A model generated the notes under the pieces. That model was not told the DNA's origin. It searched no databases and saw nothing but the letters and a program-made list of their open reading frames with translations. From Paragordius varius (lineage: Eukaryota; Nematomorpha): a stretch of DNA of 64,000 nt. The stretch spans positions 13,268,001-13,332,000 of the forward strand of contig OZ176054.1 in the NCBI GenBank assembly GCA_964247055.1, read 5' to 3'. Below are positions 44,304 to 57,565 of the stretch, one piece after another. Each line of letters begins with the position of its first letter. The first letter of the stretch is position 1. A program made the translations under genes and the position numbers.

Positions 44304-44855
44304 GCCCCAAGCACACCAAATTTAAACATATTTATTCAGCAATGATCTTACTATAAAAAAACATAAGCAATTATTGGGTGAAACGTGCAAAAAAGCTTTA
44401 TTTTTAACATCGGGTATATAAATAATAAAAAAGACATCTAATTTTTGTCCTTATGGAGTAAAGAGGTTTGGCTTACACACATTTGTAAAATACCTATATA
44501 ATGCATAACCTGTGCAGTTGATCCCTTTAATGACTTTTGTCCATTTTGTAATGCCGTAATATAAAAAACCCTACGTTGTCGTATGCAAAGTGCCTATCTC
44601 ACCAATTCCTAATTAGGCCTGATCATTAAATATTTTCTTAGACCTAACTATGATTTCAAATATAGTTTAGATAACATTAGAAGAATGTTTCCTAGCTTCA
44701 AAAAACAACATTTGGAGTTCATATCATTAATAATACCACCCTAGGCAAGCTATTATAATAAATCAAATCGCAGGCTATGGCAAAATTATACTGATATAAT
44801 GTTGATATAATCTAACCCTACCCATAACCCTATTATGTTTGGTGTGAAGGCCCCA
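44304..44855. repeat. Possible TIR element between convergent genes
   Basis: GGCCCCAAGCACACCAAA at the left matches, inverted, TTTGGTGTGAAGGCCCC at the right. The interior is about 520 bp with no coding sequence. Only one copy is seen, so the call rests on the inverted ends. Confidence 0.4.
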
Positions 44856-44859
44856 AATT

Positions 44860-46864
44860 GACGGCTACGGGAAAAACCGCTATACTATAATTTTTACCTT
44901 TTATGGGTAATATTTAAATTTATTTCGTATGTCTTCTTAAGTTATTCGAAAATTTGCTCCAAACCCACGCCATTTTTGTATGGCGTCTCAGAAAAACAGT
45001 AGACCCCTACCCATAGACCTATATGGAAAAAGCGCTGAGGTAAATTCTTTGCCTTTATAGGGCGAATATTTGGAATCAGCTTTGATACCATCGTCTCATG
45101 GGTTATTCGAAAAAACACATCAACGCTAAATAACCGTTATAAGATGGCGTATTTGTAAGGCATAACCCCAAATTAACGGCAAATAAAGAAAACCAGATTT
45201 TAATTTTTACCTAGGTACGGATAAATTTCATTAGCTCCAAAACAACGCAATTTTCATATAGTGGATCAGCTTTTGGTGAGTAGCTCATTACCCAGACACA
45301 GGTATAAAAAAATGTTGTTTTTGCCTTTTGGGGAATATCTAAAATTATCATGGATTCCATATGATCCCAGAGGTTCTTGAAAATATTGCTTCAAAACTAA
45401 AAAAAATGTTCTATGGCGGCGCATTTATCAGGGCCTAAAACTTTACTTAGCGACTCATTAAAATAACCCCGTATACTAAAATATTTGTTTTTTAGGGCGT
45501 AATAAATATTTTAGGCCCTTATTGAACTCACATAGTCCTGAAATTTGGCTCCAAAGGCATGCTGTATGGATATGGTTACGCAGTTTTACTCGGGTAGCCC
45601 CCTAACCAGGGGCGAAACAAAAACACGCTAGATTAAAATTTTGCCTTAATTCGGTTAATATCTGGAATCATGATTGATCCATATGCTCTCTTGGGATTTT
45701 CGAATTGTCCGCAAAAAGTCATTCTATGATGGTGCATTTTTCAGGGCAAAGGCCAAATTAAGGGGTAATTTAAAATAACTGTACTTAAATTTTTGCCTTT
45801 TTACGGGTAATATTTCAAGCCCTGAGCTGATATTTTGAAAAATTCGCCGGCAAAGTCACGCTGTATCGATATGGTGGCGTAGTTGTAAGGGGTAGCCCCC
45901 TACCCAGAGGCCAAATAAAAAAGACGTTCGATAAAAAATTTTACCTTTTGACGGAGAATATACTAAGATCTGGATTGATTCCAAATGTTCTCATTAGTTT
46001 TTGAAAAAATTGCCTCAGAACTAAAAAAATCATTCTATGATAGCTCATTTTTCAGGGCAAGGGCCTAATTAAGAGGTAATTTATAAAACTTACGGGTAGT
46101 ATATTAATTAAACTTATATGGCCTGATAAGTTTTTCTGAAAATTAATTCTTAAACAAGCAATTTCGATATGGTGGCGGAGGTTTAGGCGGGTTCCCCACC
46201 CAAAGACTGATACAAAAAAAGCTTGATTAAAATTTTTGCCTTTTTACGGAGAATGCCTGTTATGATTGATTCCATAAGCTCTCATTAGTTTTTGGAAAAA
46301 TGGCCTCAAAATTTAGAAATCATTCTAAGCTGGCGCATCTTTCAGGGAGTAAAGGGCCTAATTAAAGGCTAATTTTAAAAAGCCTCACAACCTAAATTTT
46401 TGCCCTGTTACGGTTAATATTTTAAGCAGCTATCGAACTCATATGGCCTGATAAGCTTTCTGAAATTTAGCCACAAAGGTACGCTATTTCGATATGATTA
46501 GGCAGTTTTTAGCGGGTATCTTCTTACCCAGCAGCTAATATAAAAAAATCACGACTAAAATTTTTGCCTTGAAAAATGAGAGCCGATTATGTTCGGCACA
46601 ATCGGTAAAAAAATCATATTTAAAATCGAATGGTTCAACATCCGGAAAATTGTCTCAAAGACACGATTTTTGTGGACTTCTGTTTTCAAAAAAAACCCTT
46701 TTTTACGGAGTGGGCCCGAAATGACCTAATTCAAAAAAAAAGGCGAAGCTATAGTCGGGGAATTCATTACTGATTATATTTTTTTGACATTTGCATTTAA
46801 ATGGTTCTACCGTTCCGGAAACAGATCACAAAGTCAGCATTTTCCATTTTAAAAAATTTATAGA
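44860..46864 (-). mobile_element. Helitron relative with about six internal 300-bp tandem units
   Basis: The 5' end on the minus strand is at 46864 (TCTATAAATTTTTTAAAATGG, preceded by A). It matches the first 300 bp of the Helitron at 6380-7021. From about 44.95 to 46.55 kb there are diverged tandem units. Marker blocks (GGGTAGCCCCCTACCCAG type) fall near 45000, 45281, 45594, 45892, 46191 and 46516, a period of 281-325 bp. Each unit also has TTTTTGCCTTTTTACGG and CATTCTATGATGG-type blocks. The short copy at 6.4 kb has one such unit. No 3' hairpin with CTAG was found at the low end, so that end appears truncated or changed. Confidence 0.65.
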
Positions 46865-46876
46865 TTATTTACGATA

Positions 46877-47164
46877 GTATCCATTTACACTTGATTCACG
46901 GAAATTTTTGGGTTCATCCTCGAACATTTCTAAACTTTTGAACATAAATTCTTTAAAAATAACATATTTCCCCTAAAAACAAATCACGTTTACATATATT
47001 TAAATTTACGCTATTTCTAATATTTTTAAAAGTTAAACTTTGTTAAAGCATGCACAAAAAAATAATAAACTATCTACATACCAATAAGTTAGCCCAAACA
47101 CATAATTTATTTTTGGGGTCAATTTGAAACATGAGCGAAATTGAGGTGTAAACGCTAGGTATAC
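46877..47164. mobile_element. Family B element (degraded copy)
   Basis: Left GTATCCATTTACACTTGATTC with TTCATCCTCGAACATTTC. Right GTCAATTTGAAACATGAGCG then GAGGTGTAAACGCTAGGTATAC. It lies 13 bases from the Helitron 5' end. Confidence 0.6.
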
Positions 47165-47444
47165 TTACTTTCAAAGAAGCAGTATTAAGGAGCACAATGA
47201 ATAAAACTCTAAATTTATTTAATATATATTTATAATTGTTTATCTATTTATATACATGCATGATGAAATCAGAATTCGGAATCACATAATTTTAGAAAAA
47301 ATATAAACATTTAATATCATGTGTAAAATATGATTGCATCTGTGTGGCATATCTATCTGATTTTTGCGAAATAATGGATTATCTCCAAATCACGCCCTTT
47401 GTTTAATTAGTGTGTTGCCGATATTAACTTTTTTTTGGAAAAAG

Positions 47445-50400
47445 TCAGGACGCTGTGGTAACTAGGGATTTGCAAACCCCTTTAAGGCAATATTTACGTG
47501 TTAGGATTGATGTGTTATCTTCACAAACTGCTCCATTAGGGAACCAACCAACTCCTTGAATTATATTCCCATTTCTTAAGCAATATATCATGCACGGATT
47601 ATATGATATACCACTGGTATTGTATATGCTTGGATTTTCTAGGTTTGCAAAGAAATATGTATAAAAAAATCTTAAATGTTGGAGAAAACATCGCGCTTAT
47701 TTGTCCTTGCTGTAAATTATAGTTTTTACGGTAACGGTAACACCAAATACCCAGTATAAATAGAAATAGACAAAAATATCTTAATTAAATATATTATAGG
47801 AAAACGTATAAAAATTATCATATTGCTTTTGGGCGTTACTAATAATTTGGAATATACACTCTTTTGTAGTAGGTGCTCCATATCAGTAAATGGCAAAATT
47901 TGCGCACATTTTGTTAAATCAAATATTTTTGAAAAATCTTAATGCTTCATTCCAAAAATGTCACTAAATATATCGTAAACTACATATAAAAAGAAAAACA
48001 ATATTTTTAAAAATTTTAGTTGTAACTCCGAAAGTCCCAAATTTTTGTAACCTTCGGAAATGCGCGAATTCTTTTAGTAAGCATAAATTTTGAATATATG
48101 CAAAATTTGGACATTAAAAAATTTTCCGAAAAAATGGATATTTTACTTAAAAATATAATTTGCAATTGGTGAAGCAAGCTCGTTTTAAGTTATTTTGAAG
48201 AATTTGAAAACGCTATAAAATAAAAGTATTTCCTAAACCCCTTTTATATAAAATTGAATTTGCTAAATCACCTCAAAACTTAATTTAAGGTATTTTCGTC
48301 TACGAATTTGGGATATTAAAGGCAATAAATAGGACAAACTAATCTTTAAATCAAAATTCTAAGGTGATAGGAATGTTTAGCATCATTTTATATAAAAAAA
48401 GTCAATTTATAATATCTTTAGCGCTTTTATACCGTTTTCATAATGCCTCAAAGAAGTATGAATGCGCTTAAACTATTAAATTTTTGAAAGTATTCAAAAA
48501 TATTTTAATGCTATAAAACCTCGGAAAATTTCCCCTTTTAGAGAAGGGCGATTGAGTTCGGAGCCCCTTATAAAATTTTATTATATAAAAATATTTTTTT
48601 GCTTTTATATAGCATATCATCAATTTAATGATATTATTGGAATGAAGCATTTAGCTTCTAAAATTTTATTAATCCTAACTACGCTAATTTTGCGATTTTT
48701 CTAAGCAATAACCACAAAAGTGTAAATAACTTTCTTTGCCTAAAATTAAAAGCACCATAAAAGTCCTGATACCGTTATCTATCAGAATATATACTTCATA
48801 GGATTTTTGAATGCACTGTATATATAAGTATGTATATATATATATATTATATAAATTTAAAAACTAACCTGGTATAAATGCCTTGAAAGTCGGAGATAAT
48901 TGGCGACAAATATTGTTTGCGTATTCGGCATTTGTCAGGAATTGGGAACATTTATTGTAATTGGGCTTACAGTAAGCTGAAGTTTGATTAATTCCGTGAC
49001 AAGGGTTACTAGCTGAAGAAAACCTATTTTGAAAATAATTATTAATGCTCATATTTTGTTGAAAATATCAGGGTTCAAAAAAGTTTCCTATCGGGGATGA
49101 CTAATATAAAGAAATGCTTACACATATTTGCAATAACGTTTAACAGGATGCGTTGCAATGCTGTCCTTTAAACAGGATTGCTGACAATTACCTATTGGGA
49201 CCCATTTACTCCATTGGGGGGAAGGTATACTATTTGAATCCATATTTTCATCATACTCAGTTATGGAAGGATATGCATTGAATTTTTTATCGGGTACACA
49301 TTGACCTGATATACACCACTGAAAACAAGAAGATATCAATATATTTATAATAGCAAATACAGTAGATATTAAATTTACAGGGATAAATCGCAATAAAGAC
49401 AATTATTTTTACAGTAAAAAGTGAAATTATACGGAAACACAAAACGTAAAAATATAAAGAATATTTTTTCAAAAGACAACCATACTTTTCAAAACCTTAA
49501 TTTTTGCTATACAAAATATTTAATTACAATCGTAAACTACATAATTGATTGTGCTACCATTTTACATTTCTAATTTATATTTTGCAGTTTAAAACAATCA
49601 GTTATATTTAAAAAAATCAAGATTTAAAAAATATGGTTGTCTTTTAAAAATTTGTCCTTTAAATTTTACATTTTGTCCGTATAATTTCAATTTTAAATAT
49701 ATATATAAAATTTGTTGGTGTAGAAAATATTGCTTACATGGCCATAAGCACAAGTGGTTCCTTCTAAGGCGGGATGTGGACTTTTATATGTTTTATTTTC
49801 CATAACACATATCAATTCTTGACACTAATGAAAAAATATACATAATAAATCTTAGAATCAAACTTCTTTTAGATATTAATAGAGTACAGAATTAAGTGAG
49901 AGGTGTGAAAATTATATGAATTTATATTTGATCCTGGTAAAAAAATGTGTTAATATTTTTATGGTGCTTTGTTTGAAGTTTACAAGTCATTTACGTAAGG
50001 CGTAAAATCGATAACGAAAAGTGGCAAAAATAGCGCAAAATTCAAATATAAGCAAAACCAAAATAATATATTTAAAAAACAAAGCAATATTTATGGCTTG
50101 AATATCGTCTGACTGCTAAAACATACGCAATTTTAGAGATTTTTTATATTAATATATTGAACATATGTTAACATAGTTAACAAGCGCGGTTTTCACAAAA
50201 TACAATTTAAGCCTGATAAAAATAATAAAAACTTTTTCCTTAAACTAATTTCTCTATCCTATTTATTAATAAAAATCGTCTGAATTGAATGTAAATATTA
50301 AATGTGCTTAAATTATAAAATGAAAATTTTTTATTATATTAGCGAATTATTTTTTAGCAAATATTTCAAAATTTCCCGTCCCTTCCAGTTTAATTTAAAA

Positions 50401-53400
50401 AAAATCATACTAATATTGGAGGGTAATATACAAATAATATAATATTTTTATTACTATATTTGGACCAATCTCTGGCAAGGCGTTATCTCCATAAGCTAAT
50501 TTGCATTGCATATCTGCATTGTAAAGCTTTCCTGGGAATTGATGGTTGGTTACATTGAGTGGTATAATTTCGGAAAGATTCTCATATTTGTTGAACAAAC
50601 ATGAATAGTATCTAAATATATACAGTTTAATTATCGCCTTGTGTTGATTTGGTAATTGACAAAATAGAGGTTAGTTCAGGCTTATCACATATCCTGATCT
50701 CTTATTTTATATAAATAATTAAACCTTTAAAAAACAAAAAGATTATATACGGCTACCAATTGTATTATTTTTGATTTTGATTTTTTTATCAATCGTTATG
50801 GGTGGCAAAAAGAAAGAGTTATTTAAATTGCGGACATGACAGTTACATGTTCCACAATGGTGGTTTAATAATATTTTTATTAAAAATTAAGGTATTTTGT
50901 TTTGCGTTTTGTTGTCAATCTAATTTTTATTTTACTGTAAAATGCGAAGTGGCTTACGAATAATTACCTTAAATTCCTTTTAAAATTGTTTCGACTACAT
51001 TCGGACCAAACCTCCTTGTATGGACCCTGAAAATAGGCACTCATGATATGTCGATAAGGGTTGCAATCACCATAATTGTTGTATCCATCATGTTTAATTC
51101 CTAACCTGAATATTTAAATAAGTAAAGGGTAATGTTAAATATAAATATAACGAACAGTATTACTATTGATTATATGGTAAAAAATTGACAAAACAAAATG
51201 TTCTTATTGGTAAATTTTAGAATAAATGTGAATGTCGACAAGAAAAAAGCGAAAATATTGGGTACATATATTTAAAACCCTAGACAGTGGCTGACAATGT
51301 ATTGAATAAAATTAAAAGGAATAGTAATTTACGTATGAGCCATTTCATGAGCAACAATGTAGGAAGTTTTGAAGCCCTCAATGATTGAAATCAAGACGCC
51401 TTTGAGTTCGGAACAAACTGTTTGATTAGCATATCCTATGACTTCGTAAGTGACATTGTCTTTGCGATATATCAATGGTTGGCTAATTGCATAAAAGATA
51501 GTTGTTGTTAGGAGATACAGTATGAACTGAAATTATACGGACAAAACGTGAAATTATAACGACAAATATTTTTTTTAAAAGACAACCATACTTTTTCAAT
51601 CCTTATTTTTCTCATATAAGCTTTTTAATTGCGATTTTTATATAAATTGATTGTGTACCAATTACATATCAATTTTATAAATTGCAATTTTAAACAATGA
51701 GTATATTTAAAAAAATGGACTAAAAAGTACGGTTTTCTTTTAAAAAAATTGTCTTTATATATTTACATATTGTCCGTATATTTCCAATTTTTACTGTATA
51801 TTAGATATATGATATAAGATTTATATACCTGGTTAGCAAAATTGCAACGTCCCAGTATTTGTTTTTGGAAATCAAACTCTTTCTATATTGATACCGATTG
51901 AAATCGTTTATGAGACTCTGAACATTGGCATATGATTTTTTTGGCTATAATTTATTTATAGCAAAATATTAATGATAACTCAAGAGTAAATTAATATGAG
52001 AAATGGGAAATATACCAAATCTTTTTGCATAATTTCCAAGTATGATAATTTTACGGTGATAATGTTCCCAATACTATTGTGTAAATATAAGATTTGAACC
52101 TAAAATACGGCATACAATATAAATAAATTTTTAAAAAAATCAGTAAAAATTCTAATTAAGCGGACAAAACAAACTAAGAGACAAATATTTTTTAAACTAA
52201 GACAACCAAATTTTTTTTACATAAACTGTATAATTCCAATATTGAGATATTTATATCTTCAATCCTTTGTATATTTACAAAACTCAAGGTTTAAAAAACA
52301 TATGGTTGTCTTTTTGGAAAAAAATATCTGTCTTTGAATTTTTACATTTTGTCAGTAAAATTTCGATTTTTGCTGTATACTACAATGGCTAAAAATATTA
52401 CCAAACTCATAATTTCCTTCAAATATTTTTGGAGAATGTCAGTGGCTTTTTCTGCTTTTGAGCTTGCGGACAAAGGTTTCCGAAATTCCTGATAAATTTG
52501 TTGTACCAAATCTGAGGTAAGGAAGACGGCTAAATTCAACGAGATGTTATGGCCACCTCTGTAATCCAAATTTAGCCAGGCCTTAGGATCTACTTTAGGT
52601 TCAGATACTTCGCCTTAGTAAAAAAAATTTAATTATTTTAAGCAAAATGTTAATTGTACTGAGCCAATACCAGCTAAAGCGCTAAGCTAAAATTATGCCT
52701 TTTAACTGGGAATATCTAAAAACACTACTGTTTTGATCTATAAACAATTAACTGAGGTATATATTTAAAAAATTGGCTTGAAGAGAACATTTTGCATTTT
52801 TAAATTATTCCTTTTTAGTACCAAATGTTATTAGGAAGGGATATATATTCCAAAATATATATATATATTTTATTAAAGCGTATAGATTATTTTAACCTTT
52901 TGACAAAAATACATAAATAGTAATATAATACTTGGGCATAAATAGGGTTCTTCCTTGTTTTTTGTGTTTATTTGATTTTTCTGTTTCAACCAGCGTTTTT
53001 GACGTGATTTAACCTCAGGAATTAATAAATGAGGGATTGATATATTAGTTAAAAAGGGAAAGGAGTGTTTCCCATGCCTTAAAAGATTTCTCCCAACCGT
53101 ATGTTTAACCAAAGGATTGATATTGTGTAATTGTCCATCACCAGTTTTGATTATACCAGACTACAATTTACCAAAATATAATTTAAGTAACAATTTGCAA
53201 AATATTTTATACACCTGCTTATATTTAGACTATATTTTTGCAAAAAGAGCTGATAAGGACAAAATGATAAGATCTTAAGGTATTCACTGAAAGAATTTTG
53301 TTATCAAAAATATACCATTTACATTCAAAATCATGCTTGAACAATTCAAAATCACTCTAAATAAATTGCGTGTTTTCGGGCTGGTATAATTCATCATTAA

Positions 53401-54826
53401 TAGGAAATATATCTTTGGAGCAAGGTTTATTATTTTTTCAAAAATTAAATAAAATTTCATTTTCTAAAAATATAAAAGTAAGTATTTTTCTTAAAAAACA
53501 CTTAATTTATTTTAGGGTTAAATTTGAATTGTTAAGGGTGTGTTGAGGTGAATTAAGGGTGAATATGAAGTGTAATTGGTATATAATAATTTTTAGTTTA
53601 ATATTAACAAAAAAAATATATATAAAAAATATATTAGTTTCGGAACTCAAAATTAAGTTACGTTTTCAATAAATAATTTAAATATATCAAGTAATAAAGA
53701 ATGAATGTGTATGTTTGCGCATGTATTTCACATGTAAAATCTAATTTATACACGTTTTTCCAATTGTGGTTTAAAATGTACCCAATCATTTGATGAAAAA
53801 GGTTTATTATAAGAAAATTAAAATTCCATATTTATGTTTTTTATTCCATATAATTAAAATAAAATAGGAGGTTTTACCAATTGACTCCCATGACATTCAG
53901 TTATACTGGCATAACTTTGTTGATCTCCTAACAACGTTCCATAAAAGTTTTGACAAGTCGTTTTTACCCTGGATGAATTTTGTGAATTTTTTCGATTTAA
54001 TATGTTTCTGTCAAACGGCGTTTGAGTTACATTTAATTCAATTTCATTGTTATCATCGTATGAGATGACAAATTTGAAATTGGGTGCCAATATCTCGATA
54101 GGTGACATCTTCAATATATGACTTTGATTATTTAAATGTATATGGTAATAACTGTAACGTTCTTCTGGTTCATTGGAATTTTTATGTTTTCCTATTCTAG
54201 GTAAAACAGTGGTGAACAAATTATTCCAATTCGTAGAGATCTTGGCGTTTGACCCCTTTTGGTATGGAAATTTTTTGTAAATATCCGTGTGATTTGTTGT
54301 TGTAAAATTATTGAATGTGTATGTCCCATTCGAGAATTTATAATAAAATTTGGTTGGGTAAACTTTGGTACAAGTTGTTACTTTGATATCGTGTTCTGAG
54401 GCATCTAAATCATGGAACTTTATTAAGAAACTTATAAAAAATTTTCCAACCACATAAAGTGGGTCGAGTTTTGTTTTTAATGACGTAAAAAATTTATGCT
54501 ATAAATATTAAAATACTTACTGGTAATTGGGAAGAGAGGACTTTGAAAGCTGTAATGCCTTTGTGCGGCCTTTCGGGCTATTGCCTTTTCCTACAAAAGT
54601 ATATTAATTAATTTAATTTTATTAGGCAAAGTTCTAATTTATAAAATATTATTGTTTGTTAAAAAATTAATATCAATTCTTCTTTGAAGAAAAAGTTTGA
54701 AATAATTTGTTTGAAAGGACTTACTGTAGATAAGGGAATGGGTCGTATTGTGGATAACATGCATTGAACGCAGATTTCAGAAATCCAGGATATATATATA
54801 GCAATACAAAAATTTAGGGATTTCAT
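47445..54826 (-). CDS. ADAMTS-type secreted metalloprotease (14 exons)
   Basis: Secreted zinc protease that cuts extracellular-matrix proteins. Exons on the minus strand: 54826-54725, 54590-54521, 54404-53878, 53160-52932, 52613-52402, 52099-52016, 51944-51829, 51482-51333, 51105-50968, 50611-50455, 49824-49738, 49318-49122, 49023-48869, 47638-47445. All phases join, giving 805 residues. Visible in order are a signal peptide (MKSLNFCIAIYISWISE), a prodomain ending TECHGSQL..SGIIKTGDG, a furin site RQKR at 286-289, a catalytic domain with WDVAILLTR, GFKTSYIVAHEMAHTLGIKH (His492, Glu493, His496, His502) and the Met-turn HIMSAY (Met518). A disintegrin-like region (PGKLYNADMQCKLAYG), one thrombospondin type-1 motif (PQWSKWVPIGNCQQSC) and a cysteine-rich tail (NPCMIYCLRNG, WFPNGAVCED, KYCLKGVCK) follow. 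No spacer or further TSP1 repeats follow, as in short invertebrate ADAMTS proteins. The exon 3 acceptor is the least certain; a longer exon 3 reaching 54453 is possible in its own frame but out of phase with exon 2. Confidence 0.92.
47639..48868. other. Last intron of the ADAMTS gene
   Basis: A 1.2-kb intron. At 47873-48080 it holds a degenerate repeat shared with 20.1-20.35 kb (GTGCTCCATATCAG, TTTGCGCACATTTTG). Near 48415-48455 is a block shared, inverted, with 20.46 and 22.7 kb. A 60-codon minus-strand open frame at 48468-48650 has no recognisable domain and no fitting splice phase. Confidence 0.4.
49412..49697. mobile_element. MITE of family A (copy 15, ADAMTS intron)
   Basis: Left end CAGTAAAAAGTGAAATTATA preceded by TA; right arm TTTTACATTTTGTCCGTATA and ATTTCAATTTTAAAT, with the outermost bases lost. 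The intron is between exons 11 and 12. Confidence 0.8.
49825..50454. other. ADAMTS intron between exons 10 and 11
   Basis: A 630-bp AT-rich intron. I see no repeat family that I can name in it. Confidence 0.3.
51518..51796. mobile_element. MITE of family A (copy 16, ADAMTS intron)
   Basis: Left end CAGTATGAACTGAAATTATA preceded by TA; right end CCGTATATTTCCAATTTTTACTG followed by TA. It occupies 279 of the 346 bases of the intron between exons 7 and 8. Confidence 0.85.
52141..52375. mobile_element. MITE of family A (copy 17, ADAMTS intron)
   Basis: Left end CAGTAAAAATTCTAATTAAG, right end CAGTAAAATTTCGATTTTTGCTG followed by TA. It lies 26 bases from the donor of exon 5 in a 302-bp intron. 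Confidence 0.8.
53310..53584. mobile_element. Family B element (ADAMTS intron)
   Basis: Ends ATATACCATTTACATTC and, inverted, TATACCAATTACACTTC. Core TTTTCGGGCTGGTATAATTC as in the 14.9-kb copy. Iteron units are decayed (GCTTGAACAATTCAAAATCAC; TTGTTAAGGGTG). It lies in the intron between exons 3 and 4. Confidence 0.75.
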
Positions 54827-55807
54827 AGCTGGCCCAATGGTTTTTTATATCGATTGTACGCGAGGTTAAGGATTAAGGATGAATTGATTTTAGTAAATGA
54901 GAATGGATTTATGAATAAAAAATTTTCCCAAAAAGTTTAAAAATAAAACAGATCAAAGAAAGTTTTAGTTTTTTTATAGATGTTGAGAAAATTATTATTT
55001 GTTATAAAATATTAATAAAGATAGCCATATCGATGCGATAATTATATATTGCATAATATTAATTTTGTTTTAAAAGCGAATTGCCAATGAAAAAAATTAA
55101 AATAATATCGCCAAATATTAAAAAATGTTTATTTTTTTCATTTTTTAGCATATATTTTGTCTAGGAAAATTTGGAATTTATAACATTATATACATGTATG
55201 TATATATTTAGGCGTAAAATTATAATTAATGATACGATACTATCCTTTATTATACTATGCTTGTCATAAAAATACAGGTAAAATATTTTTACAACGGTAA
55301 TTGTAAAAACATCCTAAAAAAACAAAAATAAAAATATTTTAGAATCAGAGATTGTTGTTTAATAGTGGGTTAATTTTCTCGATTTAAAACCGTTTTAAAA
55401 ATTTAGTAAAAATCAATATTTAAAATTCAAAAGAATGAAAATTCATCGAAAAATAACTACCGATTGAATTATCAAAAATTTATATAGAACAGAATATATA
55501 ACTAATTTATTTTAAGAAATCATGTTTAAATTTCTAGGAAGCCCATTTTGTATTTTTGCTTTTAGATTTAAAATTAGTCTTAAATTTTTTGAAAAAATGT
55601 TACACCTATTTTATACAATCAAAAGTTATAACACCCTGAGGCTTTTTAATGCTTTTTAAGTATTATTATATAACGGGTAGTTTTTGAATTCATAAAATAA
55701 CAATAAAAAAATAAACAATGTACAATAAAATACATTATTTTTTGATAATCTGCTAAAATTTAAATTTTAAATGGCCATAAAAGTATTTTTTACACTTTTT
55801 AGCCTCC
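54827..55807. other. Upstream region of the ADAMTS gene
   Basis: AT-rich; it should hold the ADAMTS promoter and 5' UTR. A tract of TATATAC/TACATGTATG near 55185-55205 is the only simple repeat. No coding sequence seen. Confidence 0.3.
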
Positions 55808-56325
55808 GATTCTCGATTCAAATTGGGGTCGTTGGATACCCCTAATATGTTTATTCAATACTTTAAAAAATTTGGAAAAAAACTGAAACCATTACAAAAG
55901 TTTGCACTTATATAACACCGATGAACCGAAAATAAAAAAGATTGATTTAAAAAACTCGATATTACTTATTTTATGGATAAACCTCAAGTTAGAATTTAGT
56001 CCACAAGACATGTTTAGCTAAATAAGCAATTTAAAAATCATTTTATATCAATGTTAGACGTAATTTATAAAAAAATTTAGCTTTAATTTTAGCGTTAGAA
56101 TCACAGACGATATTTTGCAAAAATGTTTTAAATTAAAAATGGCGTCGAAATAGTTTGATTGAACTTTTTCAAAACTAAATTTTGTTTAATTATTTTGGCT
56201 TATTTATTAAGGTTTATTGGGATCTAAGCATAAATTTAATTAGAACCGTTTCTTTTTAGTTTTTTGAAAATATTACTTAAATATAGTCTGTTGCCTCTAG
56301 ATTACCCAATTTGAATCGATGTGTT
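55808..56325. mobile_element. Palindrome-tipped TIR element (family C, isolated copy)
   Basis: Left CTCGATTCAAATTGGGGTCG then TTGGATACCCC. Right TAGATTACCCAATTTGAATCGATGTG. Interior blocks AAAATGGCGTCGAAATAG and GACATGTTTAGC match the cluster at 2.5-4.6 kb. About 518 bp. Confidence 0.7.
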
Positions 56326-57565
56326 AATTTATATATTTTTATACTGAAATCAAATCCCCATTAAAACCTATTAAGTTAAATATGGATTGTTTTCTCATAC
56401 CATTAAAATCTTTTTTATTGTCAAAAATTTGTCGTCTCAGAGAATACTTAAATTTAAAATTTGAGTAATTATTATTTAAAATAAATAACGCTTAAAAATT
56501 AACGCACAATTAAAAAATGAAGCCGTAAAGTCATACCGAAAAAGAAATATTCATGTAAAAATTTCATATTTATAAATGTCAAAAAATGTTTTATGCCGAC
56601 AACACTTTTCACAAATAAAGTGAAAACGACAAAGCATGTTAAAAAAAAATTTATTTCCATAAAATTATACTTTTAATGATATAAAAATTGTGTTAATTAT
56701 CAAAGCTAAAATGTTTTTTTTGAGAAATCATTGGCGGCAATCCTAATCAAAGGCTAAAAAGAATAACTTTGAAACTAAATAAAAATTCGTAGAAAATTTC
56801 TAAAAATATCTCTTTTGTGTTGTATTGTCGGGCTATTCTTGACTTACGTGCATATGTCTCATCGCAATAAAACTAGCCTATATCCTTTTTAATTGTCACT
56901 TGGAAAATTTAGCATAGATCTAAACATAATCATGTCATATATTTCACATAAACTTAAAAAGCATTAATTAAAGGTGATAGCTCCAACCAGACTAGCAAAA
57001 AATTTTTTATTCTATATCTAAACTTAATACTATTTTGTCCGCCTTAAGCAAATTCCTTAACTTTTAACATTGAACATCTCCAATTGCTCATTATAAAGAT
57101 ACCTTGAAGCATTTTTAATTCTGGCTACAATTCATTGGTATCAAACTTTTTTAGTTAGAGAAGAGCAAAATAATAGGTCGGGTCGATGGAATCTGTCACC
57201 AATTATAAAATAAAAAACCATTTATAATTACATTTTTTAAAAAAAAAACTATGAAAGTAGACTTTAAAGCTCTATCCAAGTTTTAAGGATATGCAAATGG
57301 TTTGCTTTCTAAGAAATGTAAATTATTTTTATTACACTATTATCACTTGATGCTATCATAAAATAAAAACGATAATTACTGTTGTGAGCCTTTAATGTCA
57401 AATTATGCAGGATTTTTTTGTTCAAGTATCGTTGTGAGGGTGTCTTCATGTCTATCCTGAAATTTTGTTTTTTCCTAGCAAATATATACATATTTAAATT
57501 TTTGATGTGCTATTATCATAAAAATTAGATATAAAAAAGATAACAAACAATTTTTTATTCCCTAA
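56326..57565. other. AT-rich intergenic stretch
   Basis: No gene or named repeat seen. A 60-codon minus-strand open frame at 57309-57491 has no recognisable domain. Confidence 0.25.

Noticed and set aside
50810-50945. Possible further family A MITE in an ADAMTS intron
   Set aside because: Only the end TTTTATTTTACTG and a GCGTTTTGTTGTC block resemble the family; the arms are not otherwise recognisable.
54405-54453. Longer ADAMTS exon 3 starting with MVGKFFISF
   Set aside because: The extension is open, but no acceptor in 54454-54520 joins exon 2 in phase. The AG at 54405-54406 does.
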